From: Phenylobacterium deserti
GTDB lineage: Bacteria > Pseudomonadota > Alphaproteobacteria > Caulobacterales > Caulobacteraceae
Length of the DNA stretch: 64,000 nucleotides
Direction of reading: 5' to 3'
Assembly: GCF_003254705.1 (NCBI RefSeq)
Contig: NZ_QFYR01000004.1
Span: 186,001-250,000, forward strand
Part shown: one piece after another, positions 40,595 through 48,872 of the stretch
Layout of the letters: each line of letters begins with the position of its first letter
Position numbering within the stretch: the first letter of the stretch is position 1
The notes under the pieces: generated by a model
What the model was told of the DNA's origin: nothing
The model's input: the letters and a program-made list of their open reading frames with translations, nothing else
Database searches by the model: none
Program-made: the position numbers and the translations under genes

Positions 40595-41644
40595 ATGAGC
40601 GGCCCGCGCATCCTCTTCGTGGTGGACGCCGGCCCACGCGTGGGCGGGGGCCATGTCATGCGCTCGCTGACCCTGGCCGGCGCGCTTGGCGCGGAAGGCG
40701 CGGCCTGCACCTTCATGGGCCCGCCGGCGGTGAGCGCGATCCTCGACACCTTCGCGCCGGGCGCGACGCGGCTGGAGGCGGCCTCCACCGAGCCGGTGGA
40801 CCTGGTGGCCGCCATCGGAACCGAGCAGTTCGACGCCGTGGTGTTCGACCACTACGGCCTGAGCGAGCGCGACCACCGCGCCATGGGCCAGGGCCGGCCG
40901 GTGCTGGTGATCGACGACCTGACCGATCGCGCGCTGGGGGCGGACCTCGTCCTCGATCCGGGCCCGGCGCGCAGGGCCGAGGACTACGCGGGTCTGGTTC
41001 CGGAGGACGCCCGGCTGCTGCTCGGGCCCGAGTTCGCGCCGGTGCGGCCGGAGTTCGCGGCCTTGCGCCAGACGGCGCTGGCCTGGCGGGGCGAGCCGGT
41101 GCACCGGGTGCTGATCTCCCTGGGCCTGACCGATCTCAACGGCATCACCGCCAAGGTGGTGGAGCGGCTGCGCCTGCGCCTGCCGGGCGATACGGGGCTG
41201 GACGTGGTGCTGGGCGGCCAGGCGCCAAGCCTGCCCGGCCTGACCAAGATCGCGCGACGCGACCCGCGCCTGGCGCTGCACGTGGACACCCCGCACATGG
41301 CGCGGCTCACGGCTGAGGCGGACATCGCCATCGGGGCTGCCGGATCGTCGGTGTGGGAGCGCTGCGTGCTCGGGCTGCCCTCCGTGCTGCTGGTGCTGGC
41401 CGACAACCAGAAGCCGGCCGCGGCGGCCCTGGCCGAGCGGGACGCGGCGCTGGTGGTGGAGGTCGGGGCTGCCGACTTCGACGCCCAGCTCGACCGCGCC
41501 GTCACCCGCCTGCTGGTGGACGATCCGCTGCGCAAGAAGCTGGCCCTGCGGGGTGCGGAGATCTGCGACGGCCGGGGCGCCGATCGCGTCGCCGGAGCCT
41601 TCCTCGAGCGCATGGCGGCCGGACGGGCGGAGAGCCCCGAGTGA
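40595..41644 (+). CDS. pseG: UDP-2,4-diacetamido-2,4,6-trideoxy-L-altrose hydrolase (FlmD type)
   Basis: 349 residues. Removes UDP from the pseudaminic-acid intermediate. N-terminal catalytic His in VGGGHVMRSLTLA, acidic site VFDHYGLSERDHRAM and the UDP-binding ending (GAAGSSVWERCVLGLPSVLL, then VLADNQKPAA) match PseG. Start at 40595 (MSGPRILFVVDAG); a 16-residue in-frame extension upstream lacks family similarity. Its stop overlaps the GTG of pseF. In Caulobacter this enzyme (FlmD) supplies the sugar put on flagellin. Confidence 0.9.
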   Translation: MSGPRILFVVDAGPRVGGGHVMRSLTLAGALGAEGAACTFMGPPAVSAILDTFAPGATRLEAASTEPVDLVAAIGTEQFDAVVFDHYGLSERDHRAMGQGRPVLVIDDLTDRALGADLVLDPGPARRAEDYAGLVPEDARLLLGPEFAPVRPEFAALRQTALAWRGEPVHRVLISLGLTDLNGITAKVVERLRLRLPGDTGLDVVLGGQAPSLPGLTKIARRDPRLALHVDTPHMARLTAEADIAIGAAGSSVWERCVLGLPSVLLVLADNQKPAAAALAERDAALVVEVGAADFDAQLDRAVTRLLVDDPLRKKLALRGAEICDGRGADRVAGAFLERMAAGRAESPE

Positions 41645-42357
41645 TCCTCGCCGTCCTCCAGGCGCGGCTCAGCTCCACCCGGCTGCCGGGTAAGGTGCTG
41701 ATGCCCCTGGCGGGCGCGCCCATGGTGCTCCGGCAGATCGAGCGGATCCGCCGGGCGCGGCGGATCGACCAGTTGCTGGTCGCCACCAGCGTGGAAGCCA
41801 GCGACGACCGGCTGGCGGTGACCCTGGCCGGCGCCGGCGTGGAGGTGTTCCGCGGCCCGCTGGACGACGTGCTCGCGCGCTTCATCGGAGCGCTGCAGGC
41901 CTATCCGGCGGAGCATGTGGTGCGGCTGACCGCCGACTGTCCGTTGGCCGATCCCGAGGTGATCGACGCCACCATCGCCCATCATCTGCGGACGGGGGCC
42001 GACTACACCAACAACCGCGACGACGCGCGGGCCTATCCCAAGGGCCAGGACGTGGAGGTGATCACCGCCGCCGCCCTGCGTCGCGCCGCCGCCGAGGCGA
42101 CGAGCCCTGAGGAGCGCGAGCACGTGACCTGGGGCCCGCGCCACGCGCCGGACCGCTACCGGCTGGCGCACCTGGCGCCCGAAACCGACCAGGGACAGGT
42201 CCGCTGGACCGTGGACACGCCGGAGGACTTTGCCTTCGTGCGGGAGGTGTACGAGGCGCTCTACCCGGACAATCCGGCGTTCAGCTCAGCGGACGTGCGG
42301 GCTTTCGTCCGCAGCCGGCCCGACCTGCAGAACTTCGGCGGGGACCCGCGACTGTGA
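41641..42357 (+). CDS. pseF: Pseudaminic-acid CMP transferase (PseF/FlmC, SpsF-like cytidylyltransferase)
   Basis: 238 residues, GTG start overlapping the pseG stop (GTGA). Nucleotide-binding VILAVLQARLSSTRLPGKVL, then DQLLVATSVEASDDRLA and VRLTADCPLADPEVIDATI are the hallmarks of the SpsF-like branch of CMP-sugar synthetases. Expected reaction: CTP + pseudaminic acid to CMP-pseudaminic acid. Gene order pseG-pseF-pseH with coupled starts supports it. A generic 'glycosyltransferase family protein' label is common for this group. Confidence 0.85.
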   Translation: MILAVLQARLSSTRLPGKVLMPLAGAPMVLRQIERIRRARRIDQLLVATSVEASDDRLAVTLAGAGVEVFRGPLDDVLARFIGALQAYPAEHVVRLTADCPLADPEVIDATIAHHLRTGADYTNNRDDARAYPKGQDVEVITAAALRRAAAEATSPEEREHVTWGPRHAPDRYRLAHLAPETDQGQVRWTVDTPEDFAFVREVYEALYPDNPAFSSADVRAFVRSRPDLQNFGGDPRL

Positions 42358-42779
42358 GCGGGCTGGTCCTGCGGCCGGCCGAGCTGGAGGACGCCCGCCG
42401 CGTCTGGCTGTGGCGCAACGATGCGACCGCTCGCGCGGCGTCCCGCAACACCGGCGAGATCGACTGGGACGCCCACGCCGCCTGGTTTCCTGGGGCGCTG
42501 GCGCGCACCCGCATGCTGATCGCGGAGATCGACGGCGAGGCGGTGGGGATGGCGCGGCTGGACGACGGCCCTGAGGGCTGCACGGTCAGCCTCAACCTTG
42601 CGCCCGAGCAGCGGGGCAAGGGGCTGGGCCGGCGAGTGCTGGAGGCGGTGTGCGCCCACGCGGGCCCGCTGCGCGCGGAGATCCGAGCGGACAATCCCGC
42701 GTCGTTGCGGATCTTTCAGGCCTGCGGCTTCGTCGAGACCGGCCGCGACGGCGACTTCGTGCAGCTGCGGCGGGACTAG
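42354..42779 (+). CDS. pseH: GNAT acetyltransferase, PseH/FlmH-like
   Basis: 141 residues, GTG start coupled to pseF. GNAT features: LRPAELEDARRVWLWRNDAT with VSLNLAPEQRGKGLGRRVLE (acetyl-CoA pyrophosphate loop RGKGLG) and the C-terminal LRIFQACGFVETGR. Position between pseF and pseI suggests N4-acetylation of the UDP-amino sugar before PseG. Sequence alone would only say GNAT; PseH is inferred from context. It overlaps the convergent pseI by 4 bp. Confidence 0.82.
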   Translation: MSGLVLRPAELEDARRVWLWRNDATARAASRNTGEIDWDAHAAWFPGALARTRMLIAEIDGEAVGMARLDDGPEGCTVSLNLAPEQRGKGLGRRVLEAVCAHAGPLRAEIRADNPASLRIFQACGFVETGRDGDFVQLRRD

Positions 42780-43828
42780 CCGCCGACCATGTCCCAGGCC
42801 AGGGGCTCGCCGCGCTTGAGATCGCGCGCCGCGGGCCGGCCGATCACCGCATCCAGCTCCGCGGCCGGCAGGCCGTTGCCCGGGCGGATCGAGCGGATGT
42901 TGCCGCGCCCGAGGATCTCGCCGGCCCTGACGTCGGCGCTGACGTAAAGCGAACGGCGGAAGGCGAGATTGCCGCGCTCGGAGCCCAGCAGGTCGTAGTG
43001 CGCGCGGCCGAGCGCCTTCCAGGCGTCCTTGCAGTCGCGCACCAGGGACGAGAACTCCGCCGGCTCCAGGCTGAAGGCCGCGTCAGGGCCGCCGTCAGCG
43101 CGGGCCAGGGTGAAATGCTTCTCGATCACCGAGGCGCCCAGGGCCACCGCCGCGACGCTGGCGGCCGAGCCGTGGGTGTGGTCGGAGAGGCCGATCGGGC
43201 ATCCGAAGCGATGGGCCATGTCGGCGACGGTGCGGACGTTGGCGTCCTCGATCGCCGCGGGGTAGCTCGACACGCAATGCAGCAGCGCCACGCCGGGCGC
43301 GCCCGCGTCCAGCGCGGCAGCCTTGGCGGCCTCCATCTCGGCGAGGTTGGCCATGCCGGTGGAGATGATCAGCGGCTTTCCACGCGCCGCCGCATAGCGG
43401 ATCAGCGGCAGGTCCACGGCCTCGAACGAGGCGATCTTGTAGGCCGGCGCGCCGAGCTCATTGAGCAGATCGACGGCGCTCTCGTCGAATGGGCTGGAGA
43501 ACAGGATGACCCCCCGTTGGGCCGCGCGCTCGAACAGGGCCGCGTGCCATTCGTAGGGGGTCTGGGCCGCCTGGTAGAGGTCGTAGAGCGTGCGCCCGTC
43601 CCACAGCCCGCCGCTGATCCGGAACTCCGGCCGATCCACGTCCATGGTGATGGTATCGGCGGTGTAGGTCTGGATCTTGATGGCGTCGCAGCCGGTGTCG
43701 GCGGCCGCATCGATCATGGCCAGCGCCCGATCCAGGCTGCCGTTGTGGTTGCCCGACAGCTCGCAGATCACGAACGGCTCGTGGTCGGCGCCGATCGGGC
43801 GACCGGCGATCTCGATCTGGGCGGACAT
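42776..43828 (-). CDS. pseI: Pseudaminic acid synthase
   Basis: 350 residues. NeuB-type TIM barrel: FVICELSGNHNGSLDRALAM, AIKIQTYTADTITMD, FSSPFDESAVDLLNELG and PLIISTGMANLAEMEAA, then the C-terminal antifreeze-like SAF domain (AFRRSLYVSADVRAGEILG). Condenses PEP with the hydrolysed sugar to give pseudaminic acid. Start at 43828 over an ATG five codons earlier. It faces the other pse genes convergently. PseB and PseC are not in the window. Confidence 0.9.
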   Translation of the reverse strand: MSAQIEIAGRPIGADHEPFVICELSGNHNGSLDRALAMIDAAADTGCDAIKIQTYTADTITMDVDRPEFRISGGLWDGRTLYDLYQAAQTPYEWHAALFERAAQRGVILFSSPFDESAVDLLNELGAPAYKIASFEAVDLPLIRYAAARGKPLIISTGMANLAEMEAAKAAALDAGAPGVALLHCVSSYPAAIEDANVRTVADMAHRFGCPIGLSDHTHGSAASVAAVALGASVIEKHFTLARADGGPDAAFSLEPAEFSSLVRDCKDAWKALGRAHYDLLGSERGNLAFRRSLYVSADVRAGEILGRGNIRSIRPGNGLPAAELDAVIGRPAARDLKRGEPLAWDMVGG

Positions 43829-43910
43829 GCGCGCACTCTCCAACGTCCGGCCAGTCTAGCGCACCGGCGCTGAAACGGGCGTTAACCTCGCCAGCGCAAT
43901 CCGATAGTTC

Positions 43911-43982
43911 TAGATATATCTAAATACGCTTGCGCAGCGATCGGCCGCGATATATCTGATCGCCATCGCTTTAGATATATCG
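43911..43982. promoter_or_regulatory. Three GATATATC boxes upstream of padR
   Basis: Box 1 TAGATATATCTA (43911-43922) is a perfect palindrome; box 2 CGATATATCTG begins at 43948; box 3 TTAGATATATCG starts at 43971. The shared GATATATC cores are centred 36 and 25 bp apart, the last about 20 bp before the padR start codon. The A/T-rich boxes stand out in this GC-rich sequence and probably bind the PadR protein. Autoregulation is inference from position and symmetry. Confidence 0.8.
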
Positions 43983-43996
43983 AGATAGGAACAAGC

Positions 43997-44581
43997 ATGA
44001 GACACCACCACCATCACCATCATGGGTTCGGGGAGCGCCACTGCCGCGGACGAGGGCCCTGGGGCGGCCACGGTCATGGCCAGGGCGGCGACTTCGAAGG
44101 TCGCGGCCGCCGCGGCGGCAAGTTCGGACGCTTCATGGAACACGGCGGGCTGCGCTCGGTGATCCTGGCCCTGATCGGCCAGCAGCCGCGCCACGGCTAT
44201 GACCTGATCAAGGAGCTGGAGACCCGCTCCGGCGGCGAGTACCGACCCAGTGCGGGCGTCATCTATCCCACCCTGAACCTGCTGGAGGACGAAGGCCTGA
44301 TCCGCCAGGTGGACGGCGAGAGCGGACGCAAGCTGTTCGAGCTGACCGACGCCGGGCGCGAAGCGCTGGAGACCCAAAAGGACATGGCCGACACCATCCT
44401 GTCGCGCATGTCGGAAGCGGCGGAAGGCTCCGAGACCACCCGGCCGCGCATCGCCCGGGCCATGGGCAACCTGCAGCTCGCGCTGCGCCACCGCCTGTCC
44501 GGGCGCGAAGTCAGCCCCGAACAGCTGGACGCCATCGTCAAGGCGATCGACGACGCGGCGGCGACGATCGAGAAGGCTTAA
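43997..44581 (+). CDS. His-rich PadR family regulator (YqjI-like, nickel/iron responsive)
   Basis: 194 residues. N-terminal metal-binding-like stretch MRHHHHHHHGFGERHCRGRG with seven consecutive His followed by further His/Gly, then the PadR winged helix (LRSVILALIGQQPRHGYDLI, SAGVIYPTLNLLEDEGLIRQ, GRKLFELTDAGREALE) and a helical C-terminal dimerisation domain. This is the layout of E. coli YqjI, a PadR repressor that senses nickel through its His-rich N-terminus. Unlike E. coli, no yqjH ferric reductase lies next to it. Three GATATATC boxes precede the start. Confidence 0.88.
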   Translation: MRHHHHHHHGFGERHCRGRGPWGGHGHGQGGDFEGRGRRGGKFGRFMEHGGLRSVILALIGQQPRHGYDLIKELETRSGGEYRPSAGVIYPTLNLLEDEGLIRQVDGESGRKLFELTDAGREALETQKDMADTILSRMSEAAEGSETTRPRIARAMGNLQLALRHRLSGREVSPEQLDAIVKAIDDAAATIEKA

Positions 44582-44584
44582 GGC

Positions 44585-44815
44585 CTAGTGCAGGGCGGCC
44601 GGCGCTTCGTAGCTCTCGACCAGGGGCTGCGAGGCGCCCGGCCCTTGAACGGTGCGCCGCTTGGCGCCGCTGGCGATCCCCAAGGCGGCGCCGGCGCCCA
44701 GGCCGGCCAGAGCAGTCATGGCGAGAAGGCGCATTCCGAAGCCGATCGCCAGCCCAACGCCTACGGCCGCGCCGACGCCAGCCCAGATACCTGCCTGCTT
44801 CAGATGGTCATCCAT
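44585..44815 (-). CDS. Small glycine-zipper membrane protein
   Basis: 76 residues starting MDDHLKQAGIWAGVGAAVGV. Two hydrophobic Gly/Ala-rich segments (IWAGVGAAVGVGLAIGFGM; LLAMTALAGLGAGAALGIAS) with glycine-zipper spacing, then a basic/hydrophilic tail. No name known. It is a few bases from the PadR stop (convergent) and divergent from trxB with only 33 bp between the two start codons, so promoters must overlap coding sequence. Probably inner-membrane. Confidence 0.68.
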   Translation of the reverse strand: MDDHLKQAGIWAGVGAAVGVGLAIGFGMRLLAMTALAGLGAGAALGIASGAKRRTVQGPGASQPLVESYEAPAALH

Positions 44816-44848
44816 CGCACCGCTCCAGAATCTTCCTACATTACGGAG

Positions 44849-45862
<1,014 letters not shown>

Positions 45863-45868
45863 GCTTCA

Positions 45869-45894
45869 AGGGCAGAGCCGCAAGGCTCCGCCCT
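45869..45894. terminator. Bidirectional hairpin between trxB and the hemerythrin gene
   Basis: AGGGCAGAGCC, loop GCAA, GGCTCCGCCCT: 10 paired bases with one mismatch. It sits 7 bp after the trxB stop and 8 bp before the end of the convergent hemerythrin-like gene. T-runs are short on both sides. Confidence 0.6.
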
Positions 45895-45901
45895 CTTCGC
45901 A

Positions 45902-46597
45902 TCAGGCGAGGCCTTCGGCTTCCAGGTGCGCCCAGTCGTCGGCGCTCAACGTCGGTCGGGCGGCGGCTTCCAGCACGCCCCGATAGGCTTCCGGCGGCGC
46001 GCCCGCCTTCATCCCACCCAGCATTCCCGCCCGCTCGGCGCGGTTCATCGCCGGGATCATCAGGCGCATGAAGGCGACCACGTCCGTCGGCGGCAGGCTG
46101 CCGATGATGGCGCCTTCGATGGCTTGAAGCTCGGCGTCGGTGTGGGTCGCGCAAAGCCGCGGCCAGACCTGCGTCTCCTCCTCATGCATGTGCGCCAGGT
46201 CCTCAGCCACCAGCTTGCCGAACGCCAGATAGAGCTGGCGGCCCAGGGCTGGACGATCGGACTGGAACGCCACTTCGAGACCAGCGATCTGTGCATCGAG
46301 GGCGGCGAAGCGGGCCCGGTGGGCCGTGTGCTCTTCCTCGAGGTGGGCTGTCGCGCCGGCATCGCGAGCTTCCAGTGCCGGGTGGATATGACTGTCCTCG
46401 TGCGCGATGTGACTGGCTCCGAGCCGAAGGTGCGCCTTCAGGTCGGACAGCAGCTCGGACACGTCGCCGCCCCAATCGGCCGATCCCAGCCGGGCGAGCA
46501 GTTGCGCGTGGCCCAGCCGAAGTCCCTTGTGCACCGGGCCATAGAGGTCCCAGCGGCCGACGTTGGCGACGGCCGGCTCATATTCCAGATCGTACAT
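45902..46597 (-). CDS. Hemerythrin-like HHE-domain protein
   Basis: 231 residues. Probable di-iron four-helix domain: PVHKGLRLGHAQLLARLG, ASHIAHEDSHIHPALEAR, AHLEEEHTAHRARFAALD and AEDLAHMHEEETQVWPRL supply His/Glu ligands at family spacing. Such domains bind O2 or NO or store iron. The C-terminal 60 residues (PPTDVVAFMRLMIPAMNRAE) form a helical extension. Divergent from the PNPOx genes across 148 bp that contain TTCCTAA repeats. It may supply or detect the gas or redox signal for that regulator (inference). Confidence 0.85.
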   Translation of the reverse strand: MYDLEYEPAVANVGRWDLYGPVHKGLRLGHAQLLARLGSADWGGDVSELLSDLKAHLRLGASHIAHEDSHIHPALEARDAGATAHLEEEHTAHRARFAALDAQIAGLEVAFQSDRPALGRQLYLAFGKLVAEDLAHMHEEETQVWPRLCATHTDAELQAIEGAIIGSLPPTDVVAFMRLMIPAMNRAERAGMLGGMKAGAPPEAYRGVLEAAARPTLSADDWAHLEAEGLA

Positions 46598-46672
46598 TTT
46601 CCCTCTCCTGCCGGCGCGTCTGCAGACCGGCGATATGTGAGGGGCCTGGTAAACCGGCGTTCGCCCTGATGC

Positions 46673-46721
46673 TTCCTAAGCTGTTCCTAAGCGGGCGATC
46701 GGCTTGCTAAATTGATCCTAA
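46673..46721 (+). promoter_or_regulatory. Two pairs of TTCCTAA direct repeats (OmpR/PhoB-like boxes)
   Basis: TTCCTAA at 46673-46679 and 46684-46690, TTGCTAA at 46704-46710 and ATCCTAA at 46715-46721. Within each pair the repeats start 11 bp apart; the two pairs are exactly 31 bp apart. Eleven-bp direct repeats are the usual target of OmpR/PhoB winged helices. GCTAAATT at 46706-46713 also resembles the Caulobacter -10 element, so the upstream pair would lie where an activator replaces the -35. Confidence 0.7.
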
Positions 46722-46745
46722 CAAGACGCGGGGAGCGGTGACGTC

Positions 46746-47228
46746 GTGGCGATCGGCCAGGCAGCAGAGGCGAAGCTGGCGGCCTTTCTGGCCGGGCCGG
46801 TCATGCTTGTCGCATCGGTGGCCGATCCAGCAGCCAGAGCCGCCACCATCGGCCGGGTCATGGGCGTGCGTCGCGCCCCGCCCGCATCGCTGGACCTGTT
46901 CATAGCGGGCGGCCAGTGGACCCGGATGGTGGAGTCCGTCCGCGTGGGCCAGGCGCTGGCGCTCACCCTGTGCCGGCCGGCCACCTATCAGACCCTGCAG
47001 CTGAAAGGCCCGGTGACCGCCCTGGTCCGCGCGGACCCTGCGGGCGCGGCCGTGGCGCACGGCTACGCCGAGGTCACCGGCGCTCACCTCGGCGCGCTGG
47101 GCGTGGACGCCAGCCAGATGCGGCCGTGGCTGCGGACGGACGATCTGGTCCAGGTGACGTTCACCCCACAGGAAGCCTTTGAACAAACCCCCGGCCCGCA
47201 CGCCGGATCGCCCATGGCGTTCGGATGA
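46746..47228 (+). CDS. PNPOx-like flavin-binding split-barrel protein
   Basis: 160 residues, GTG start after GGGGAGCGG. Beta-rich split-barrel sequence: MLVASVADPAARAATIGRVM, SLDLFIAGGQWTRMVESVRV and ALALTLCRPATYQTLQLKGP resemble the pyridoxamine-oxidase-like FMN/F420-binding fold. No catalytic residues can be named. Its stop overlaps the start of the PNPOx-GAF-winged-helix gene (ATGA), so the two products are made together and may share a cofactor or form a complex (inference). Confidence 0.72.
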   Translation: MAIGQAAEAKLAAFLAGPVMLVASVADPAARAATIGRVMGVRRAPPASLDLFIAGGQWTRMVESVRVGQALALTLCRPATYQTLQLKGPVTALVRADPAGAAVAHGYAEVTGAHLGALGVDASQMRPWLRTDDLVQVTFTPQEAFEQTPGPHAGSPMAFG

Positions 47229-48562
47229 GCGTCCGACTGCGCCAGATCCTCGACTGCTTCGAAGGCGTCATCCCTTCGGTGATCGCCACCGTGGATGCGG
47301 ACGGCACGCCCAACGTCTCATACCTCTCCCAGGTGTGGTTCGTGGACGACGAGCACGTCGCGCTCTCCAACCAGTTCTTCTCCAAGACCGCCGCCAATGT
47401 CGCCGCCACCGGGCAGGCGACGGTGCTGGTGGTCGATGGCCGCACGGGCGCCCAGTACATGCTGGACCTCGCCTGGGTTCGCTCCGAGGCGGCGGGCGAC
47501 CTCTTCGACCGCATGGCCGCCCACCTGGAGGCCATCAGCACCGTGCACGGCACCGAGCAGGTGATGCAGCTGCGCAGCGCCGAGGTCTATCGGGTGCGCA
47601 TTTGCTCCCCCGTTCCGGGCAACCCCATCCAGCTGCCGGAGGAGCAGGCGCACGCCCGTGGCGATCGACTGCCGGCGGCGGCCCGGCTGGCCGGCGAGAT
47701 CGCTGCCGAGACGGACGCCGACGCCATGATCCAGCGCCTGCTGGACGGACTGGGCGAGGCGTTCGGCTACGAGCACGCCATGGTTCTGGTGCCCGAACTG
47801 CAGGCGGACCGCCTGATCACCCTGGCCAGCCGCGGCTACCACGCGGGCGGCGCAGGCGCCGAAACGCCGATGGGCCGCGGCGCGGTCGGCATCGCGGCCA
47901 AGACCGGACGGGCGGTTCGGCTGTGCGACATGAGCCGCGGACGCCGGCTGGCGCGGGCGGTGGAAAGCCAGGCCGAGCTCGACGAGGGCCGCACCATCCC
48001 CCTGCCCGGCCTTGCCGAACCGCAGAGCCAGCTCGCGGCCCCGATGCTGGTGCAGGGCCAAGTGAGCGGCGTCCTGTTTGCCGAAGCCTCGGAGCGGTTC
48101 CGCTTCGGACGGGAAGACGAGCAGATCCTCAGCTTGCTGGGGGCCCAGCTCGCCGCAAGCCTGCGGCTGGCCGAACTCGAGGCGCGCTCAGCGCGCGCAG
48201 CGGCGGCCGCCCCGGCCGCCCCGGCCCAGGCGCAACGCAGCTTCCAGGTCCGTCACTACGCCTTTGACGACAGCGTCTTCATTGACGGCGATTACGTCAT
48301 CAAGGGCGTGCCCGGCCGGCTGCTCGCCCACTTCCTGCGCCAGCACCTGGCCGATGGGCGGCGCACCTTCACGAACCGGGAGATCCGGCTCGATGCGTCC
48401 CTGCGCCTGCCGGAGCTGAAGGACAATCTGGAGACCCGCCTGATCCTGCTGCGGCGGCGGCTGGACGAACGGGCCGGACCCGTGCGGCTTGCCCGCCCCG
48501 GTCGCGGGGTCATCGAGTTGGTTCTGGATGGCGCGCCGTCGCTGGAAACTGTCGCCGCCTGA
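47225..48562 (+). CDS. PNPOx-GAF-winged-helix fusion, candidate one-component redox regulator
   Basis: 445 residues in three parts. Residues 1-135: PNPOx split barrel (GVIPSVIATVDADGTPNVSY, VWFVDDEHVALSNQFFSKT). Residues about 155-318: GAF domain (DADAMIQRLLDGLGEAFGYE, GRGAVGIAAKTGRAVRL, QLAAPMLVQGQVSGVLFAE). An Ala/Pro linker leads to residues 345-435, which resemble an OmpR-type winged helix (PGRLLAHFLRQHLADGRRTF, LETRLILLRRRLDE, VRLARPGRGVIELVL). No receiver or kinase domain, so it would sense directly through flavin or GAF ligand. Coupled to the short PNPOx gene; four TTCCTAA-type repeats lie in the promoter. The DNA-binding call is by pattern, not by proven homology. Confidence 0.78.
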   Translation: MSVRLRQILDCFEGVIPSVIATVDADGTPNVSYLSQVWFVDDEHVALSNQFFSKTAANVAATGQATVLVVDGRTGAQYMLDLAWVRSEAAGDLFDRMAAHLEAISTVHGTEQVMQLRSAEVYRVRICSPVPGNPIQLPEEQAHARGDRLPAAARLAGEIAAETDADAMIQRLLDGLGEAFGYEHAMVLVPELQADRLITLASRGYHAGGAGAETPMGRGAVGIAAKTGRAVRLCDMSRGRRLARAVESQAELDEGRTIPLPGLAEPQSQLAAPMLVQGQVSGVLFAEASERFRFGREDEQILSLLGAQLAASLRLAELEARSARAAAAAPAAPAQAQRSFQVRHYAFDDSVFIDGDYVIKGVPGRLLAHFLRQHLADGRRTFTNREIRLDASLRLPELKDNLETRLILLRRRLDERAGPVRLARPGRGVIELVLDGAPSLETVAA

Positions 48563-48644
48563 CGGGCAAGGCCGCTACAGCTCAGTTCAAGATTTCGCCC
48601 AACCTTCACGCTAGGAGCGCCGCCGCCACCAGGGACGTCGTTCT

Positions 48645-48854
48645 ATGCGGGACAGCGAGCGATACTTGGCGCAGGCCGAAACGGTGCTGCGCATGGCTGC
48701 GCGGGCGGAAAGCGGCGCAGAGCGAGAGGTGTACCTGAGCATCGCCGAGGGCTGGCGCAGGCTGGCTGCAGAAGTCCTGCGCAACGAAGGCTCGCGCGAC
48801 GACTACCAGCGCCTGGAGCGCGAGAAACGCTCCTTCGACCTGAGCCAGGATTGA
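48645..48854 (+). CDS. Small helical protein, unknown function
   Basis: 69 residues, charged and almost entirely helical: MRDSERYLAQAETVLRMAAR then VYLSIAEGWRRLAAEVLRNE. Short proteins with a SEQYLxxA-like start and a YLxIAxxWxxLA core are common in alphaproteobacteria, so this is probably real though unnamed. Cytosolic. It follows the PNPOx-GAF gene by 82 bp and converges on the metallopeptidase gene. Confidence 0.7.
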   Translation: MRDSERYLAQAETVLRMAARAESGAEREVYLSIAEGWRRLAAEVLRNEGSRDDYQRLEREKRSFDLSQD

Positions 48855-48872
48855 CGACAGAACCCGGACGCG

